Part shown: positions 43,152 through 52,151 of the stretch, one piece after another
Position numbering within the stretch: position 1 is the first letter of the stretch
Layout: every line of letters begins with the position of its first letter
From: Flavobacteriales bacterium
Lineage (GTDB): Bacteria > Bacteroidota > Bacteroidia > Flavobacteriales > Flavobacteriaceae
NCBI GenBank assembly: GCA_018335925.1
Contig: JAGXRF010000082.1
Span: 1-64,000, forward strand
Length of the DNA stretch: 64,000 bases
Reading direction: 5' to 3'
Translations under genes and position numbers: made by a program
Notes under the pieces: model-generated
The model's database searches: none
The model's input: only the letters and a program-made list of their open reading frames with translations
Told to the model about the DNA's origin: nothing

Positions 43152-45704
43152 ATGGAAAAATTTAAAAACGATTTCGTAATCAAAGCATTTTGGTGCTTTC
43201 TTTTATTCTTTCCAATTATTTCACATGGTCAAAATTTCGGGCAATTTGCAAGTGCTATTATCATGGATACCAATGTGGTAAACCCAAATGATGGTCCGCA
43301 AGGGATTCAGGATTGGTTTTGTTTAACACAGTGTGATCCCAACAACCCAAACACCATTTTTGTGAATAGTGCCAACTTAAATGGTGCCAATTTTGGTAAT
43401 AGAATTCAGTTTACTAACTCACTTCAATTGGATGGAGCAGAAATTAAAACGTTTAAAAATCCTGGTGCAAATGTGTGCGGAATTGATATTTATTATCGTT
43501 TTTATTTGTCTACCTCTACCCCTCCTCCATTCCAAATGATGAGTGTAAACACTGTTAAAGCAGAATGCTCAGGTGGTGTTTTTACTGATGGATTGGGACC
43601 ATGTAGCGGAAGTGATCAAAAATGGCAGGTAGGAGAAAGTTTTCCGGGGAGTGTTAGTCCATTTAATATTGATATTACTGGAGTTTGTGGTGGCATTCAT
43701 TTTTTTGAAGTTTATTTTACAGTGAGAGGCAGCAATACCTCTACCTCCGCTTGCAACGAACAAATTGTTGTTAATAATAACGGTAACAATTTCATTGCAA
43801 CTTACAATATCCAAAGCTCTCTAACTGCAAATATTAGTGCCATAGTGCCTACTTGTGCGGTTGGCAACATCCAATTACAGGCTTCCAATATTCAAAAAAC
43901 CCATCCGGGTAATGTTTCGTTTTTGTGGACAGGACCAAATAATTTTCAAAGTACCGATCAAAATCCATCAATCCTTGCTAATACAGGTGCCAATGGCACC
44001 TACACTTGTGTAGTCACGGATCCCTGTGGACTCACTTACACCAATTCGGTGCAAGTGTTCGTAAACCCCTTACCCGAAGTGCCAAACTCTGTTGGGAATC
44101 AGCAAATTTGTGAAAGCAACCCTATTACCTCCATCACTGCAACAGCAAACAACTCTGATGGTGCATCTATTGTGTGGTATGATGCACCCAGTGGAGGAAA
44201 TGTCGTTAATAATCCTATCTTAACAACTGTTGGAACCATTACTTATTATGCCGAAGGTGTTTTCTCGTCTACTGGATGTGTAAGTCCATCGCGAACAGCA
44301 GTAACTTTAACTATTACTCCAGCTCCAAGTGCTCCAACAGGAAATATTACACAAACATTTTGTGCCATTAATAGTGCTACTATTGCAGATTTGTTGGTAA
44401 TAGGGAATAATATCCAATGGTACGAAAGTCCTATAAGTACTTCACCTTTACTACCGTTCGAGTTATTGCAAAACAACACCACTTATTTCGCAAGCCAAAT
44501 CGTTAATGGTTGTGAAAGTATCCAAAGATTAGCCGTATTGGTTATGATTGACGACTTAACTATACCTGTTTTTCCATTTAATAATGCCCTGACCATTTGT
44601 ACAGGAAATAATGTTCCTGATTTGCCCAACAATTCACTAAATGGGATTTCCGGCACCTGGTTGCCAAGTTCTATCAACAACACCCAAAATGGCACCTACC
44701 TATTTACTCCAAATGTGAATAGTTGTGCCCAAACTTATCAATTAAACGTTACTGTAACTTCCCCTCAAACTCCAATATTTAGTTTTTCTAATAATTTATC
44801 GTTTTGTTCTGGTGCAACGGTGCCTAGTTTACCCAATATTTCTAATAATACAATTGCCGGAACTTGGGCTCCATCTACCATTAACAATACTCAAAATGGC
44901 ACTTATGTGTTTACTCCCAATGCAGGAAGTTGTGCCAATACCTTTACTTTACAAGTAACCATTACTCCACTTCAAACACCAACATTCAATTTTGGAAATC
45001 AATTAAGTATTTGTCAAGGTACCATTGCCCCTATTTTGCCAACTAGTTCTATTAATGGTATTCAAGGAAATTGGTCTCCAAATGTTGTGAATTCCTCTCA
45101 AAGCGGAACGTACACGTTTACTCCCAGCAACAACCAATGTGCGGGTAGTTTTACCTTAAACATGCAAATTATCCCAACTTTTGATTTTGAAATTGGTTGG
45201 AGATGTAACGGAAAAAAATTCGAACTTTTCGCTACTGATTTCTCTGGAAATATTACTGCAAGCCAAGCTAATTTTTCATGGACATACCAAAACACATCGG
45301 TTGGAAACAACCAATCGGTTTTAAATGTTACAGATTTAATTGGAGCTACTAGACCTATTGATTTTCCTTTAGAATACCAATTAATAGTAACTAATAACCA
45401 AGGATGTAGCGTTACTAAAACGTATGAAGTAACCGCCATTTATTGCGATATTCAAAAAGGAATTTCTCCAAACGGTGATGGCTTAAACGACTTTTTTGAT
45501 TTACAACTTTTAGAAGTTGACCATCTTAGCATATTTAATAGATGGGGAGTAAAAGTTTACGAAAAGCATAACTACACTAAAGAGTGGCTCGGACAATCCA
45601 ATAATGGTTCAGAATTACCTGATGCCACCTATTTTTATCATATTCGTTTTAAAAGTGGGGAAGAAAAAACAGGCTGGATTTATGTAAATAGAGAGTCGAG
45701 ATAA
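43152..45704 (+). CDS. T9SS type B cargo protein with Ig-like and tandem repeats
   Basis: An 850-residue secreted protein with signal peptide ending near FPIISHGQ. The body has an N-terminal Cys-bearing domain, an Ig-like domain around residues 225-305, Ig-like adhesin modules to about 470, and three tandem units of about 70 residues (44565-45190), each with a GTW-type strand, NNTQNGTY, FTPN and a Cys. The C-terminus is the gliding-motility/type B sorting domain (KGISPNGDGLNDFF, LSIFNRWGVKVYE, ATYFYHIRF). It is exported by the T9SS and probably displayed or released as an adhesin-like protein. It stands alone between neighbours. Confidence 0.88.
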   Translation: MEKFKNDFVIKAFWCFLLFFPIISHGQNFGQFASAIIMDTNVVNPNDGPQGIQDWFCLTQCDPNNPNTIFVNSANLNGANFGNRIQFTNSLQLDGAEIKTFKNPGANVCGIDIYYRFYLSTSTPPPFQMMSVNTVKAECSGGVFTDGLGPCSGSDQKWQVGESFPGSVSPFNIDITGVCGGIHFFEVYFTVRGSNTSTSACNEQIVVNNNGNNFIATYNIQSSLTANISAIVPTCAVGNIQLQASNIQKTHPGNVSFLWTGPNNFQSTDQNPSILANTGANGTYTCVVTDPCGLTYTNSVQVFVNPLPEVPNSVGNQQICESNPITSITATANNSDGASIVWYDAPSGGNVVNNPILTTVGTITYYAEGVFSSTGCVSPSRTAVTLTITPAPSAPTGNITQTFCAINSATIADLLVIGNNIQWYESPISTSPLLPFELLQNNTTYFASQIVNGCESIQRLAVLVMIDDLTIPVFPFNNALTICTGNNVPDLPNNSLNGISGTWLPSSINNTQNGTYLFTPNVNSCAQTYQLNVTVTSPQTPIFSFSNNLSFCSGATVPSLPNISNNTIAGTWAPSTINNTQNGTYVFTPNAGSCANTFTLQVTITPLQTPTFNFGNQLSICQGTIAPILPTSSINGIQGNWSPNVVNSSQSGTYTFTPSNNQCAGSFTLNMQIIPTFDFEIGWRCNGKKFELFATDFSGNITASQANFSWTYQNTSVGNNQSVLNVTDLIGATRPIDFPLEYQLIVTNNQGCSVTKTYEVTAIYCDIQKGISPNGDGLNDFFDLQLLEVDHLSIFNRWGVKVYEKHNYTKEWLGQSNNGSELPDATYFYHIRFKSGEEKTGWIYVNRESR
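44565..45190 (+). repeat. Three tandem ~208-bp coding repeats
   Basis: Three successive copies of about 207-210 bp begin near 44565, 44771 and 44981. The first two are closest (both read INNTQNGTY and FTPN); the third has diverged (VNSSQSGTY, FTPSNNQC). This indicates duplication within the gene. Confidence 0.75.
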
Positions 45705-45717
45705 AAAAATGTTAATC

Positions 45718-45762
45718 TTCCGATTCGTTTTAAGTAAAGTGTTTAGATTTACGAATCGTAAA
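45718..45762 (+). promoter_or_regulatory. Paired TACGA-W-TCGTA palindromes before the M3 peptidase gene
   Basis: TTTACGAATCGTAAA (45748-45762) is a perfect 7-1-7 palindrome, 63 bases before the ATG. A degenerate copy (TCCGATTCGTT, about 45719-45729) is centred 31 bp upstream, about three helical turns. The same core recurs before recA. No TAnnTTTG box lies downstream. Confidence 0.55.
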
Positions 45763-45825
45763 ACACAAAAAAATATTTTAAATTACTGTTTTTCAGTTTT
45801 TTAAATTACTAAAATGAAATTCTGA

Positions 45826-47943
45826 ATGAAAACAAAAATTATTTCCGGCATGCTTTTACTTACCTTATTTGCCCAAGCACAAGAAGTAAAAAAAACCAGT
45901 TTAGACAATCCTTTTTTTCAGCCTTACAAAACTGCTTTTGAAGTTCCTCCTTTTGATTTGATTAAAGAAGAGCACTTTAAACCTGCCATGGTGAAAGGAA
46001 TGGAAGATCAACAAAAAGAAATTGATGCGATTGTTAAAAACAAGGCAGTTCCGACTTTTCAAAACACCATTTTAGCTATGGAAAATTCCGGGAAATTGCT
46101 TTCTAAAGCATCTACCGTATTTTCCAATTTAAACTCTGCCAATACCAATGATGAAATTCAGAAAATAGCAAGAGAAATTGCTCCTCTTACCTCTGCTCAT
46201 CGTGATAATATTTATTTAAACGATTTGTTGTTTCAAAAAGTTAAATACGTTTGGGACAATAAATCCAAAGAAAAATTAGGAAAAGAAGAGCTTAAAGTTT
46301 TAGAAAATACATACAAAGCTTTTGTAAGAAGTGGTGCTAATTTATCTGCTGCTGACAAAGAAAAATTAAGAGCCATAAACGCTGAATTGTCTGTTTTAAC
46401 TTTAAAATTTAGCCAAAATATATTAGCGGAAACCAACAAATACGAGCTAATTGTAGAAAACAAGGCCGATTTAATTGGACTTCCTCAGGAATTGATTGAA
46501 GATGCAGCAAACAATGCCAAAGCCAAAGGAAAAGAAGGCAAATGGGTGTTTACCTTGTCAAACGCTTCCATTATGCCGTTTTTACAATACAGCGAAAACA
46601 GAGAGTTAAGAAAAACCATTTGGAATGCATACAAAAACAGAGCAAACAATGGCGGAGAAACCGATAACAATGCCAATGCCATTAAAATGGCTAACTTGCG
46701 TAGAGAGAAAGCAAAATTATTAGGATACGATAACCATGCTTCTTATGTATTGGAAGAAACCATGGCAAAAACTCCGGAAAAAGTTTTAGAATTTTTAAAC
46801 CAATTATGGACACCAACCCTGAAAAAAGCTTTACAGGAAGAAGCAGAAATTGCTCAAATGATGCAAGCTGAAGGAATTACTGGTAAAGTTGAACCTTATG
46901 ATTGGAGATTTTATAGTGAAAAAATTCGCAAAGCTAAATTTGATTTAGACGAACAAGAACTAAAACCATACTTTAGTTTAGACCAAGTAACCAAAGGAGT
47001 GTTTTTAGTATGTGAAAAATTATATGGTTTAAAATTTAAACCAATTGCAAACATCCCATCCTATCATCCTGATGCCAATGCTTGGGAAGTTTTAGAACAA
47101 GACGGAAAGCATGTAGGAGTGGTTTACATGGATTTTCACCCAAGAGCTTCTAAAAGAGGTGGTGCGTGGATGACTTCTTACCGACCACAAGAAATGGAAA
47201 ACGGCAAGAGAAAAGCTCCGGTAATTTCTATCGTTTGTAACTTTAGTAAACCAACCGCTAATGCACCTGCATTGTTTACTTTTGACGAAGTTTCTACTTA
47301 CTTTCACGAATTTGGTCATGCGTTACACGGCTTATTGTCGGATGTAAAATATCGTAGCTTAGCTGGAACTAGTGTTCCAAGAGATTTTGTAGAATTGCCA
47401 AGTCAAGTAATGGAAAACTGGGCATCAGACCCAGAAGTGTTAAAAATGTATGCCAAACATTACCAAACCGGAGAAATCATTCCGGATGCTTTGATTGAAA
47501 AATTAGAAAAAGCCGGAACTTATGGGCAAGGTTTTGCAACTGCAGAGTACTTAGCTTCTGCCTTTTTAGATATGGATTTTCATACTTCTACTGCAGAAAT
47601 TACCGGAACAGCAGAAGATTTTGAAATCGCATCTATGAAAAAAATTGGATTACCAAATTCTATCATTCCTCGTCACAGAGCCAACTATTTTAGCCACATT
47701 TTTGCAGGAGGATATTCTGCTGGTTACTACAGTTACATTTGGTCTGGAGTATTAGATACCGATGCGTTTGACCAATTCAAACAAACCTCACTATTTAACC
47801 AGGAAAAAGCACAGTCGTTCCGAAAAAATATTTTAGAACGTGGAGGTACCGAAGATCCAATGGAATTGTACAAAAGATTCCGTGGTTCTGAACCAAGTGT
47901 AGAACCATTGTTACGTAAAAGAGGCTTAGATCAAGTACAATAA
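45826..47943 (+). CDS. M3-family metallopeptidase (peptidyl-dipeptidase Dcp-like)
   Basis: A 705-residue exported zinc peptidase. The signal peptide is MKTKIISGMLLLTLFAQA. The catalytic motif is YFHEFGHALHGLL (HExxH) with the downstream Glu in VELPSQVMENW. GGYSAGYYSYIWSGVLDTDAF near the C-terminus is the substrate-binding tyrosine segment (given here as GGYSAGYYSYIW). Length and N-terminal helical region match Dcp, which removes C-terminal dipeptides. A periplasmic location is inferred from the signal. It is monocistronic, with a distinctive palindrome upstream and a strong terminator. Confidence 0.93.
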   Translation: MKTKIISGMLLLTLFAQAQEVKKTSLDNPFFQPYKTAFEVPPFDLIKEEHFKPAMVKGMEDQQKEIDAIVKNKAVPTFQNTILAMENSGKLLSKASTVFSNLNSANTNDEIQKIAREIAPLTSAHRDNIYLNDLLFQKVKYVWDNKSKEKLGKEELKVLENTYKAFVRSGANLSAADKEKLRAINAELSVLTLKFSQNILAETNKYELIVENKADLIGLPQELIEDAANNAKAKGKEGKWVFTLSNASIMPFLQYSENRELRKTIWNAYKNRANNGGETDNNANAIKMANLRREKAKLLGYDNHASYVLEETMAKTPEKVLEFLNQLWTPTLKKALQEEAEIAQMMQAEGITGKVEPYDWRFYSEKIRKAKFDLDEQELKPYFSLDQVTKGVFLVCEKLYGLKFKPIANIPSYHPDANAWEVLEQDGKHVGVVYMDFHPRASKRGGAWMTSYRPQEMENGKRKAPVISIVCNFSKPTANAPALFTFDEVSTYFHEFGHALHGLLSDVKYRSLAGTSVPRDFVELPSQVMENWASDPEVLKMYAKHYQTGEIIPDALIEKLEKAGTYGQGFATAEYLASAFLDMDFHTSTAEITGTAEDFEIASMKKIGLPNSIIPRHRANYFSHIFAGGYSAGYYSYIWSGVLDTDAFDQFKQTSLFNQEKAQSFRKNILERGGTEDPMELYKRFRGSEPSVEPLLRKRGLDQVQ

Positions 47944-47969
47944 TCGCTTACTTAATTATAAATTCGCTT

Positions 47970-47998
47970 AAAAAGCTGTCTGAATCAGGCAGCTTTTT
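47970..47998 (+). terminator. Intrinsic terminator of the M3 peptidase gene
   Basis: A 13-bp stem (47970-47982 against 47986-47998) with one G-U pair, a 3-base loop and a T run. The core AGCTG/CAGCT resembles the gdhA terminator. Confidence 0.85.
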
Positions 47999-48037
47999 TT
48001 GGGTTTTACACTACCTTTATCCTAACTAAAAAGAACT

Positions 48038-48796
48038 ATGTTAGCAACCATCAACCAACGTCTTATCCACCTAAATGAACCCATCGACATTTCGATTCCG
48101 TTAAGCAATACTTCAGAAAACCCAATAGCATGGTATCAAGACTTGCCTAAAATAGAACCTGTAATAATGGGTGATTGGATAGGAAAAGTTTCGGAAGGGA
48201 AAAGTTCTACCAATTTTAACAATGTGTTTTTTAACCCACATGCTCACGGTACCCATACCGAATGTTTAGGGCATATTACCCATGAATTTTATAGCATTCA
48301 AGATTGCTTGAAAAAATTTCACTTTTGGGCACAGCTTGTCAGCATCACCCCTGAAAAGATAGGAGTAGATTTGGTTATAGATAAAGAATTAGTCGAATTA
48401 GCTTTGGAAGGTAAAACTCCCGAAGCTCTAATCATTCGAACTTTACCTAATTCAGAGAATAAAAAACATCAAAATTATTCCAATACCAACCCTGCCTATC
48501 TTACGGAGGATGCAGCCTTATATATCAAAGAAAAAAACATCCAACATTTATTAATTGACCTACCAAGTGTGGACAAAGAAAAAGACGATGGCTTGCTCTT
48601 GGCACATAAAGCATTTTGGAATGTAAAAAACACTAAAAATCTTAATGAAGATGCCAGAATGCATTGCACTATTACCGAAATGATTTACGTGCCAAATCAT
48701 ATTACTGACGGTGAATATTTATTGCAATTACAAATCACATCATTAGTAAACGATGCCAGCCCAAGCAAACCCATTTTATACGCAATCAAATCATAA
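48038..48796 (+). CDS. Cyclase-family (kynurenine formamidase-like) hydrolase
   Basis: A 252-residue metal-dependent hydrolase of the 'putative cyclase' fold. The N-terminal PIDISIPLSN and the metal motif NPHAHGTHTECLGH (HxGTHxE) are diagnostic. LLIDLPSVDKEKDDG and the C-terminal NHITDGEYLLQLQI complete the fold. Family members hydrolyse N-formylkynurenine or other amides and esters; no kynurenine-pathway gene is nearby, so the substrate is open. It is 2 bases from hemW and shares its transcript. A near -7 box (TACCTTTA, 48012-48019) precedes it. Confidence 0.88.
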   Translation: MLATINQRLIHLNEPIDISIPLSNTSENPIAWYQDLPKIEPVIMGDWIGKVSEGKSSTNFNNVFFNPHAHGTHTECLGHITHEFYSIQDCLKKFHFWAQLVSITPEKIGVDLVIDKELVELALEGKTPEALIIRTLPNSENKKHQNYSNTNPAYLTEDAALYIKEKNIQHLLIDLPSVDKEKDDGLLLAHKAFWNVKNTKNLNEDARMHCTITEMIYVPNHITDGEYLLQLQITSLVNDASPSKPILYAIKS

Positions 48797-48798
48797 AA

Positions 48799-49929
48799 AT
48801 GAGCGGTATTTACTTACATATTCCATATTGCAAACAGGCTTGTAATTATTGCGATTTTCATTTTTCTACCACTACCAAAGGAAAAGAAGATTTGATCCAA
48901 GCAATGCATCAAGAAATTATTTTGCGTAATGATTATTTGGGTAATCATCCGGTAGAAACCATTTATTTTGGAGGCGGAACTCCTAGTATTTTAAGTATAT
49001 CCGAACTGGAAAGTTTATTAGAAACCATCGCTAAAAACTTTTCTATAGCTTCTTATCCAGAAATCACCTTAGAAGCCAACCCTGACGACCTCAACCTTGA
49101 AAAATTAAATGCTTTAAAAAGTATTGGAATCAATCGTTTGTCAGTTGGTATCCAATCGTTTCACGACAACGAATTAAAAATGATGAACCGAGCACATCAA
49201 GCAAAAGATGCTTTGCGGTGCTTAGAACAAATTTCGCAATTATTTAATAATTACTCCATTGATTTAATTTACGGCATGCCCGAATCCACCACAAAATCTT
49301 GGGAAGAAAATTTAAAAATGCTATCCGCATTTTCTATTCCACATTTATCAAGTTATGCTTTAACGGTAGAACCAAAAACAGCTTTACAGCATTTTGTAAA
49401 CCAAGGAGTCATTACTTTATTAGAGGAAGAAAAAGTACAAGAGCAGTTTGAATTATTGGTTGACTTTGCAGAAGAAAATCATTTTATTCATTATGAATTG
49501 AGCAACTTCGGAAAAGAAGGTTATTTTTCTAAAAACAACACTGCCTACTGGTTAGGAAAGTCCTATTTAGGCATTGGACCAGCAGCACATAGCTTTAATC
49601 AAACCGAACGAAGTTGGAATGTTTCCAACAACCCTCAATACACAAAAGCCATTCAAAAAAACACATTGGATATAGAAACCGAAACCTTAACCAAAAAAGA
49701 CCGATTTAACGAATATATCATGACAGGTTTGCGAACCATGTGGGGAGTGTCTTATGAAAAAATTGCTTTGGAGTTTGGAGAGAGGTATGTAACTTATTTA
49801 AAACAAAATGCCCAAAAACATTTAGAAAATCACTTGTTATACGAAGACAACCAAACACTTCGAACCACTCGAAAAGGAAAATTTTTATCAGATGGAATTG
49901 CTAGTGATTTGTTTTGGATTGTGGGCTAA
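48799..49929 (+). CDS. hemW: HemW-type radical SAM heme chaperone
   Basis: A 376-residue radical SAM protein. The [4Fe-4S] motif is PYCKQACNYCDFHF (Cys-x3-Cys-x2-Cys), followed by ETIYFGGGTPSIL and LEANPDDL. NRLSVGIQSFHD, LIYGMPESTTKSW and the C-terminal HemN-like domain follow. The short N-terminus without the extra HemN residues, and HF in place of the HemN-specific fourth Cys, point to HemW, which inserts heme into respiratory proteins, not to coproporphyrinogen dehydrogenase. It is co-transcribed with the cyclase gene. Confidence 0.9.
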   Translation: MSGIYLHIPYCKQACNYCDFHFSTTTKGKEDLIQAMHQEIILRNDYLGNHPVETIYFGGGTPSILSISELESLLETIAKNFSIASYPEITLEANPDDLNLEKLNALKSIGINRLSVGIQSFHDNELKMMNRAHQAKDALRCLEQISQLFNNYSIDLIYGMPESTTKSWEENLKMLSAFSIPHLSSYALTVEPKTALQHFVNQGVITLLEEEKVQEQFELLVDFAEENHFIHYELSNFGKEGYFSKNNTAYWLGKSYLGIGPAAHSFNQTERSWNVSNNPQYTKAIQKNTLDIETETLTKKDRFNEYIMTGLRTMWGVSYEKIALEFGERYVTYLKQNAQKHLENHLLYEDNQTLRTTRKGKFLSDGIASDLFWIVG

Positions 49930-49986
49930 ATAGAATGTTCATTAATTTTGAATAATTATTGAAAAAATAAAACAGAAAACCTTAAT

Positions 49987-50003
49987 TTTACGATTCGTAT
50001 AAT
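49987..50003 (+). promoter_or_regulatory. recA upstream palindrome overlapping a TATAAT box
   Basis: TTTACGATTCGTA (49987-49999) contains the palindrome TACGA-T-TCGTA and runs directly into TATAAT (49998-50003), 16 bases before the recA ATG. A repressor on the palindrome would block this -10-like element. The core matches the site before the M3 peptidase gene. Confidence 0.55.
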
Positions 50004-50018
50004 GACAAAAAATTGGAT

Positions 50019-51017
50019 ATGAGTGCAGAAAAAGATGCCAAATTAAAGGCCCTACAACTTACTTTAGACAAATTAGATAAGGCTTACGGCAAAGGAACCG
50101 TAATGAAAATGGGAGATGCAGCCGTAGAAGAAGTAGAAGTAATTCCGTCCGGTTCGTTAGGATTAGACATAGCCTTAGGAGTAAACGGTTACCCAAAAGG
50201 AAGAATTATCGAAATTTATGGTCCGGAATCTTCGGGTAAAACCACTTTAACCTTACATGCCATTGCAGAAGCACAAAAAGCAGGAGGTATTGCAGCGTTT
50301 ATTGATGCGGAACACGCTTTTGATCGTTTTTATGCCCAAAAATTAGGAGTAGATATTGATAACTTGGTGATTTCGCAACCTGACAATGGGGAGCAAGCTT
50401 TAGAAATTGCAGAAAATTTAATTCGCTCGGGTGCCATTGATATCGTAGTAATTGACTCCGTTGCTGCATTAACTCCAAAAAGTGAAATTGAAGGAGAAAT
50501 GGGAGATTCCAAAATGGGATTACACGCTCGTTTAATGTCGCAAGCTTTGCGAAAATTAACTGCAACTATCAGTAAAACTCATTGTACGGTGTTTTTCATC
50601 AACCAATTACGTGATAAAATTGGTGTGATGTTCGGAAATCCCGAGACTACTACAGGTGGAAATGCCTTAAAATTTTATGCTTCTGTACGATTAGACATCC
50701 GCAGATCTTCACAAATTAAAGAGGGTGACAATGTGTTAGGGAACCGCACCAAAGTAAAAGTGGTAAAAAACAAAGTGGCTCCACCTTTCAAAGCTGCGGA
50801 ATTTGATATCATGTACGGGGAAGGAATTTCTAAAACAGGAGAAATTTTAGATTGGGCTGTAGAGTTTGAAATCATCAAAAAAGCTGGTTCGTGGTTTAGT
50901 TATCAAGAAACCAAACTCGGTCAAGGTAGAGATGCGGTTAAATCGCTCATCAAAGACAATCCGGAATTAGCAGAAGAACTAGAACAAAAAATTAAAGAAC
51001 ATTTGCAACAAGCATAA
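50019..51017 (+). CDS. recA: Recombinase RecA
   Basis: ATP-dependent strand-exchange protein, 332 residues. It shows Walker [14 protein letters not shown], the catalytic Glu/MAW-region equivalent [15 protein letters not shown], Walker [15 protein letters not shown], loop L2 around [21 protein letters not shown] ([13 protein letters not shown]) and a short acidic C-terminus. ATG 50019 ([10 protein letters not shown]) is used; a TTG two codons upstream is not needed. It is monocistronic, with its own terminator and a palindrome in the promoter. Confidence 0.98.
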   Translation: MSAEKDAKLKALQLTLDKLDKAYGKGTVMKMGDAAVEEVEVIPSGSLGLDIALGVNGYPKGRIIEIYGPESSGKTTLTLHAIAEAQKAGGIAAFIDAEHAFDRFYAQKLGVDIDNLVISQPDNGEQALEIAENLIRSGAIDIVVIDSVAALTPKSEIEGEMGDSKMGLHARLMSQALRKLTATISKTHCTVFFINQLRDKIGVMFGNPETTTGGNALKFYASVRLDIRRSSQIKEGDNVLGNRTKVKVVKNKVAPPFKAAEFDIMYGEGISKTGEILDWAVEFEIIKKAGSWFSYQETKLGQGRDAVKSLIKDNPELAEELEQKIKEHLQQA

Positions 51018-51022
51018 ATTTG

Positions 51023-51045
51023 AAAACCCGATTTTTTCGGGTTTT
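51023..51045 (+). terminator. recA terminator
   Basis: AAAACCCGA and TCGGGTTTT form a 9-bp stem with a T-rich loop, followed by a T run, six bases after the recA stop. Confidence 0.9.
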
Positions 51046-51134
51046 TTTGTAAAATTACTTTTTTAACGCAACCTTTTTTAAATGCTCACATCTAAACTTT
51101 TGTAGCAATGAACCAAAATAGATTTCAACCTAAC

Positions 51135-51569
51135 ATGGAAACTAAAAAGCTAAACGTTCTTACTTTTTTTAAAAGCCTATTTTTAGGATTGGTTTTATAT
51201 TTTATAGCAGGTTGCGAACCGGACGAACCTAATTTTCATTTAGAATTATTACCCTTTGAAAGTGTAGAATTTCCCGAAAATTTTCAATTAGGCCAAACCT
51301 ATTCCATTCCTTTTACGTACTTTAGAAAAAGTACTTGTCACGCACATGACGGTATTCAGGTAAATAGTTTTTTAAACTATCGCACCTTGGCAATACAAAA
51401 CTCGGTGTTTCACAACAACGATTGCTTGCCTTTAGAAAACCAACTATACGAAGGTACATTTGATTTTAAAGTAATTTACCTAAACACTTATGTGTTTAGA
51501 ATTTTTAAAGGAAGAGATGAAAATGGTACTGCCATTTTTGAAGAAATTGAAGTTCCGGTAACCGACTAA
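51135..51569 (+). CDS. Small lipoprotein of unknown function, first gene of an ECF sigma operon
   Basis: A 144-residue predicted lipoprotein: METKKLNVLTFFKSLFLG begins the signal and YFIAGC is the lipobox. The mature part is mostly beta, with a Cys pair region STCHAHDG and NNDCLP that could form a disulfide. No family recognised. An ATG at 51108 is possible but METKKLN gives the better signal. It lies 15 bases before the sigma factor gene, so it may be part of the same regulon. Confidence 0.7.
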   Translation: METKKLNVLTFFKSLFLGLVLYFIAGCEPDEPNFHLELLPFESVEFPENFQLGQTYSIPFTYFRKSTCHAHDGIQVNSFLNYRTLAIQNSVFHNNDCLPLENQLYEGTFDFKVIYLNTYVFRIFKGRDENGTAIFEEIEVPVTD

Positions 51570-51584
51570 CTATAGCTAAAGCCT

Positions 51585-52139
51585 GTGATAATTGAAGACC
51601 TCTTAGATGGTTGCAAAAACGGAAATACACAAGCACAAGAACAATTATTTAAGGCATTAGCCCCTAAATTATTTGGTTTGTGTTTGAAGTATTCGGGTAA
51701 CTATGCAGAGGCAGAAGATCACTTGCAAGATGCATTTATGGTTATTTTTCAAAAAATAGACCAGTTTAGCGGTAAAGGAAGTTTAGAAGGCTGGTGCAAA
51801 CGAATAACAATCCATGTTTGCTTACAAAGCTTTCGAAAAAATAAAAAATTAGAATTGGTTTCAGATTATATTGAAGCTGCTTCAGAAGAGGAAGTGTTTT
51901 TGGAAGAAGAAAGCGAACAAATACCTAAAGAAGTTTTGTTACAAATGATCCAAGAGCTTCCAAAAAAATACCAAATGGTATTTAATTTATATGTGTTTGA
52001 AGAATATTCGCACAAAGAAATTGCAGAAGTATTGCAAATTGGAGAAAGTGGATCCAAATCCAACTTATCAAGAGCACGACAAATATTAAAACAAAAAATA
52101 GAGGCTTATTTGGCCAAGCAACAAGTAAAAGCCAAATAA
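51585..52139 (+). CDS. ECF-type RNA polymerase sigma factor
   Basis: A 184-residue sigma-70 family protein with region 2 (FGLCLKYSGNYAEAEDHLQDAFMVIFQK, read as YAEAEDHLQDAFM with the -10 contacts IDQFSGKGSLEGWCKRI) and region 4 (ELPKKYQMVFNLYVFEEYSHKEIAEVLQ). The start is GTG 51585. The gene is followed 12 bases later by a membrane-anchored protein of the type that often accompanies such sigma factors in Bacteroidota. The signal it answers to is unknown; an envelope cue is likely from the partners. Confidence 0.92.
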   Translation: MIIEDLLDGCKNGNTQAQEQLFKALAPKLFGLCLKYSGNYAEAEDHLQDAFMVIFQKIDQFSGKGSLEGWCKRITIHVCLQSFRKNKKLELVSDYIEAASEEEVFLEEESEQIPKEVLLQMIQELPKKYQMVFNLYVFEEYSHKEIAEVLQIGESGSKSNLSRARQILKQKIEAYLAKQQVKAK

Positions 52140-52151
52140 TCTTAAAGACAA

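Noticed and set aside
14928..47998. AGCTGTC-type hairpins at 14928 and 47970 as copies of a mobile repeat
   Set aside because: Both are short, lie directly after stop codons and end in T runs; similarity is expected for terminators in one genome.
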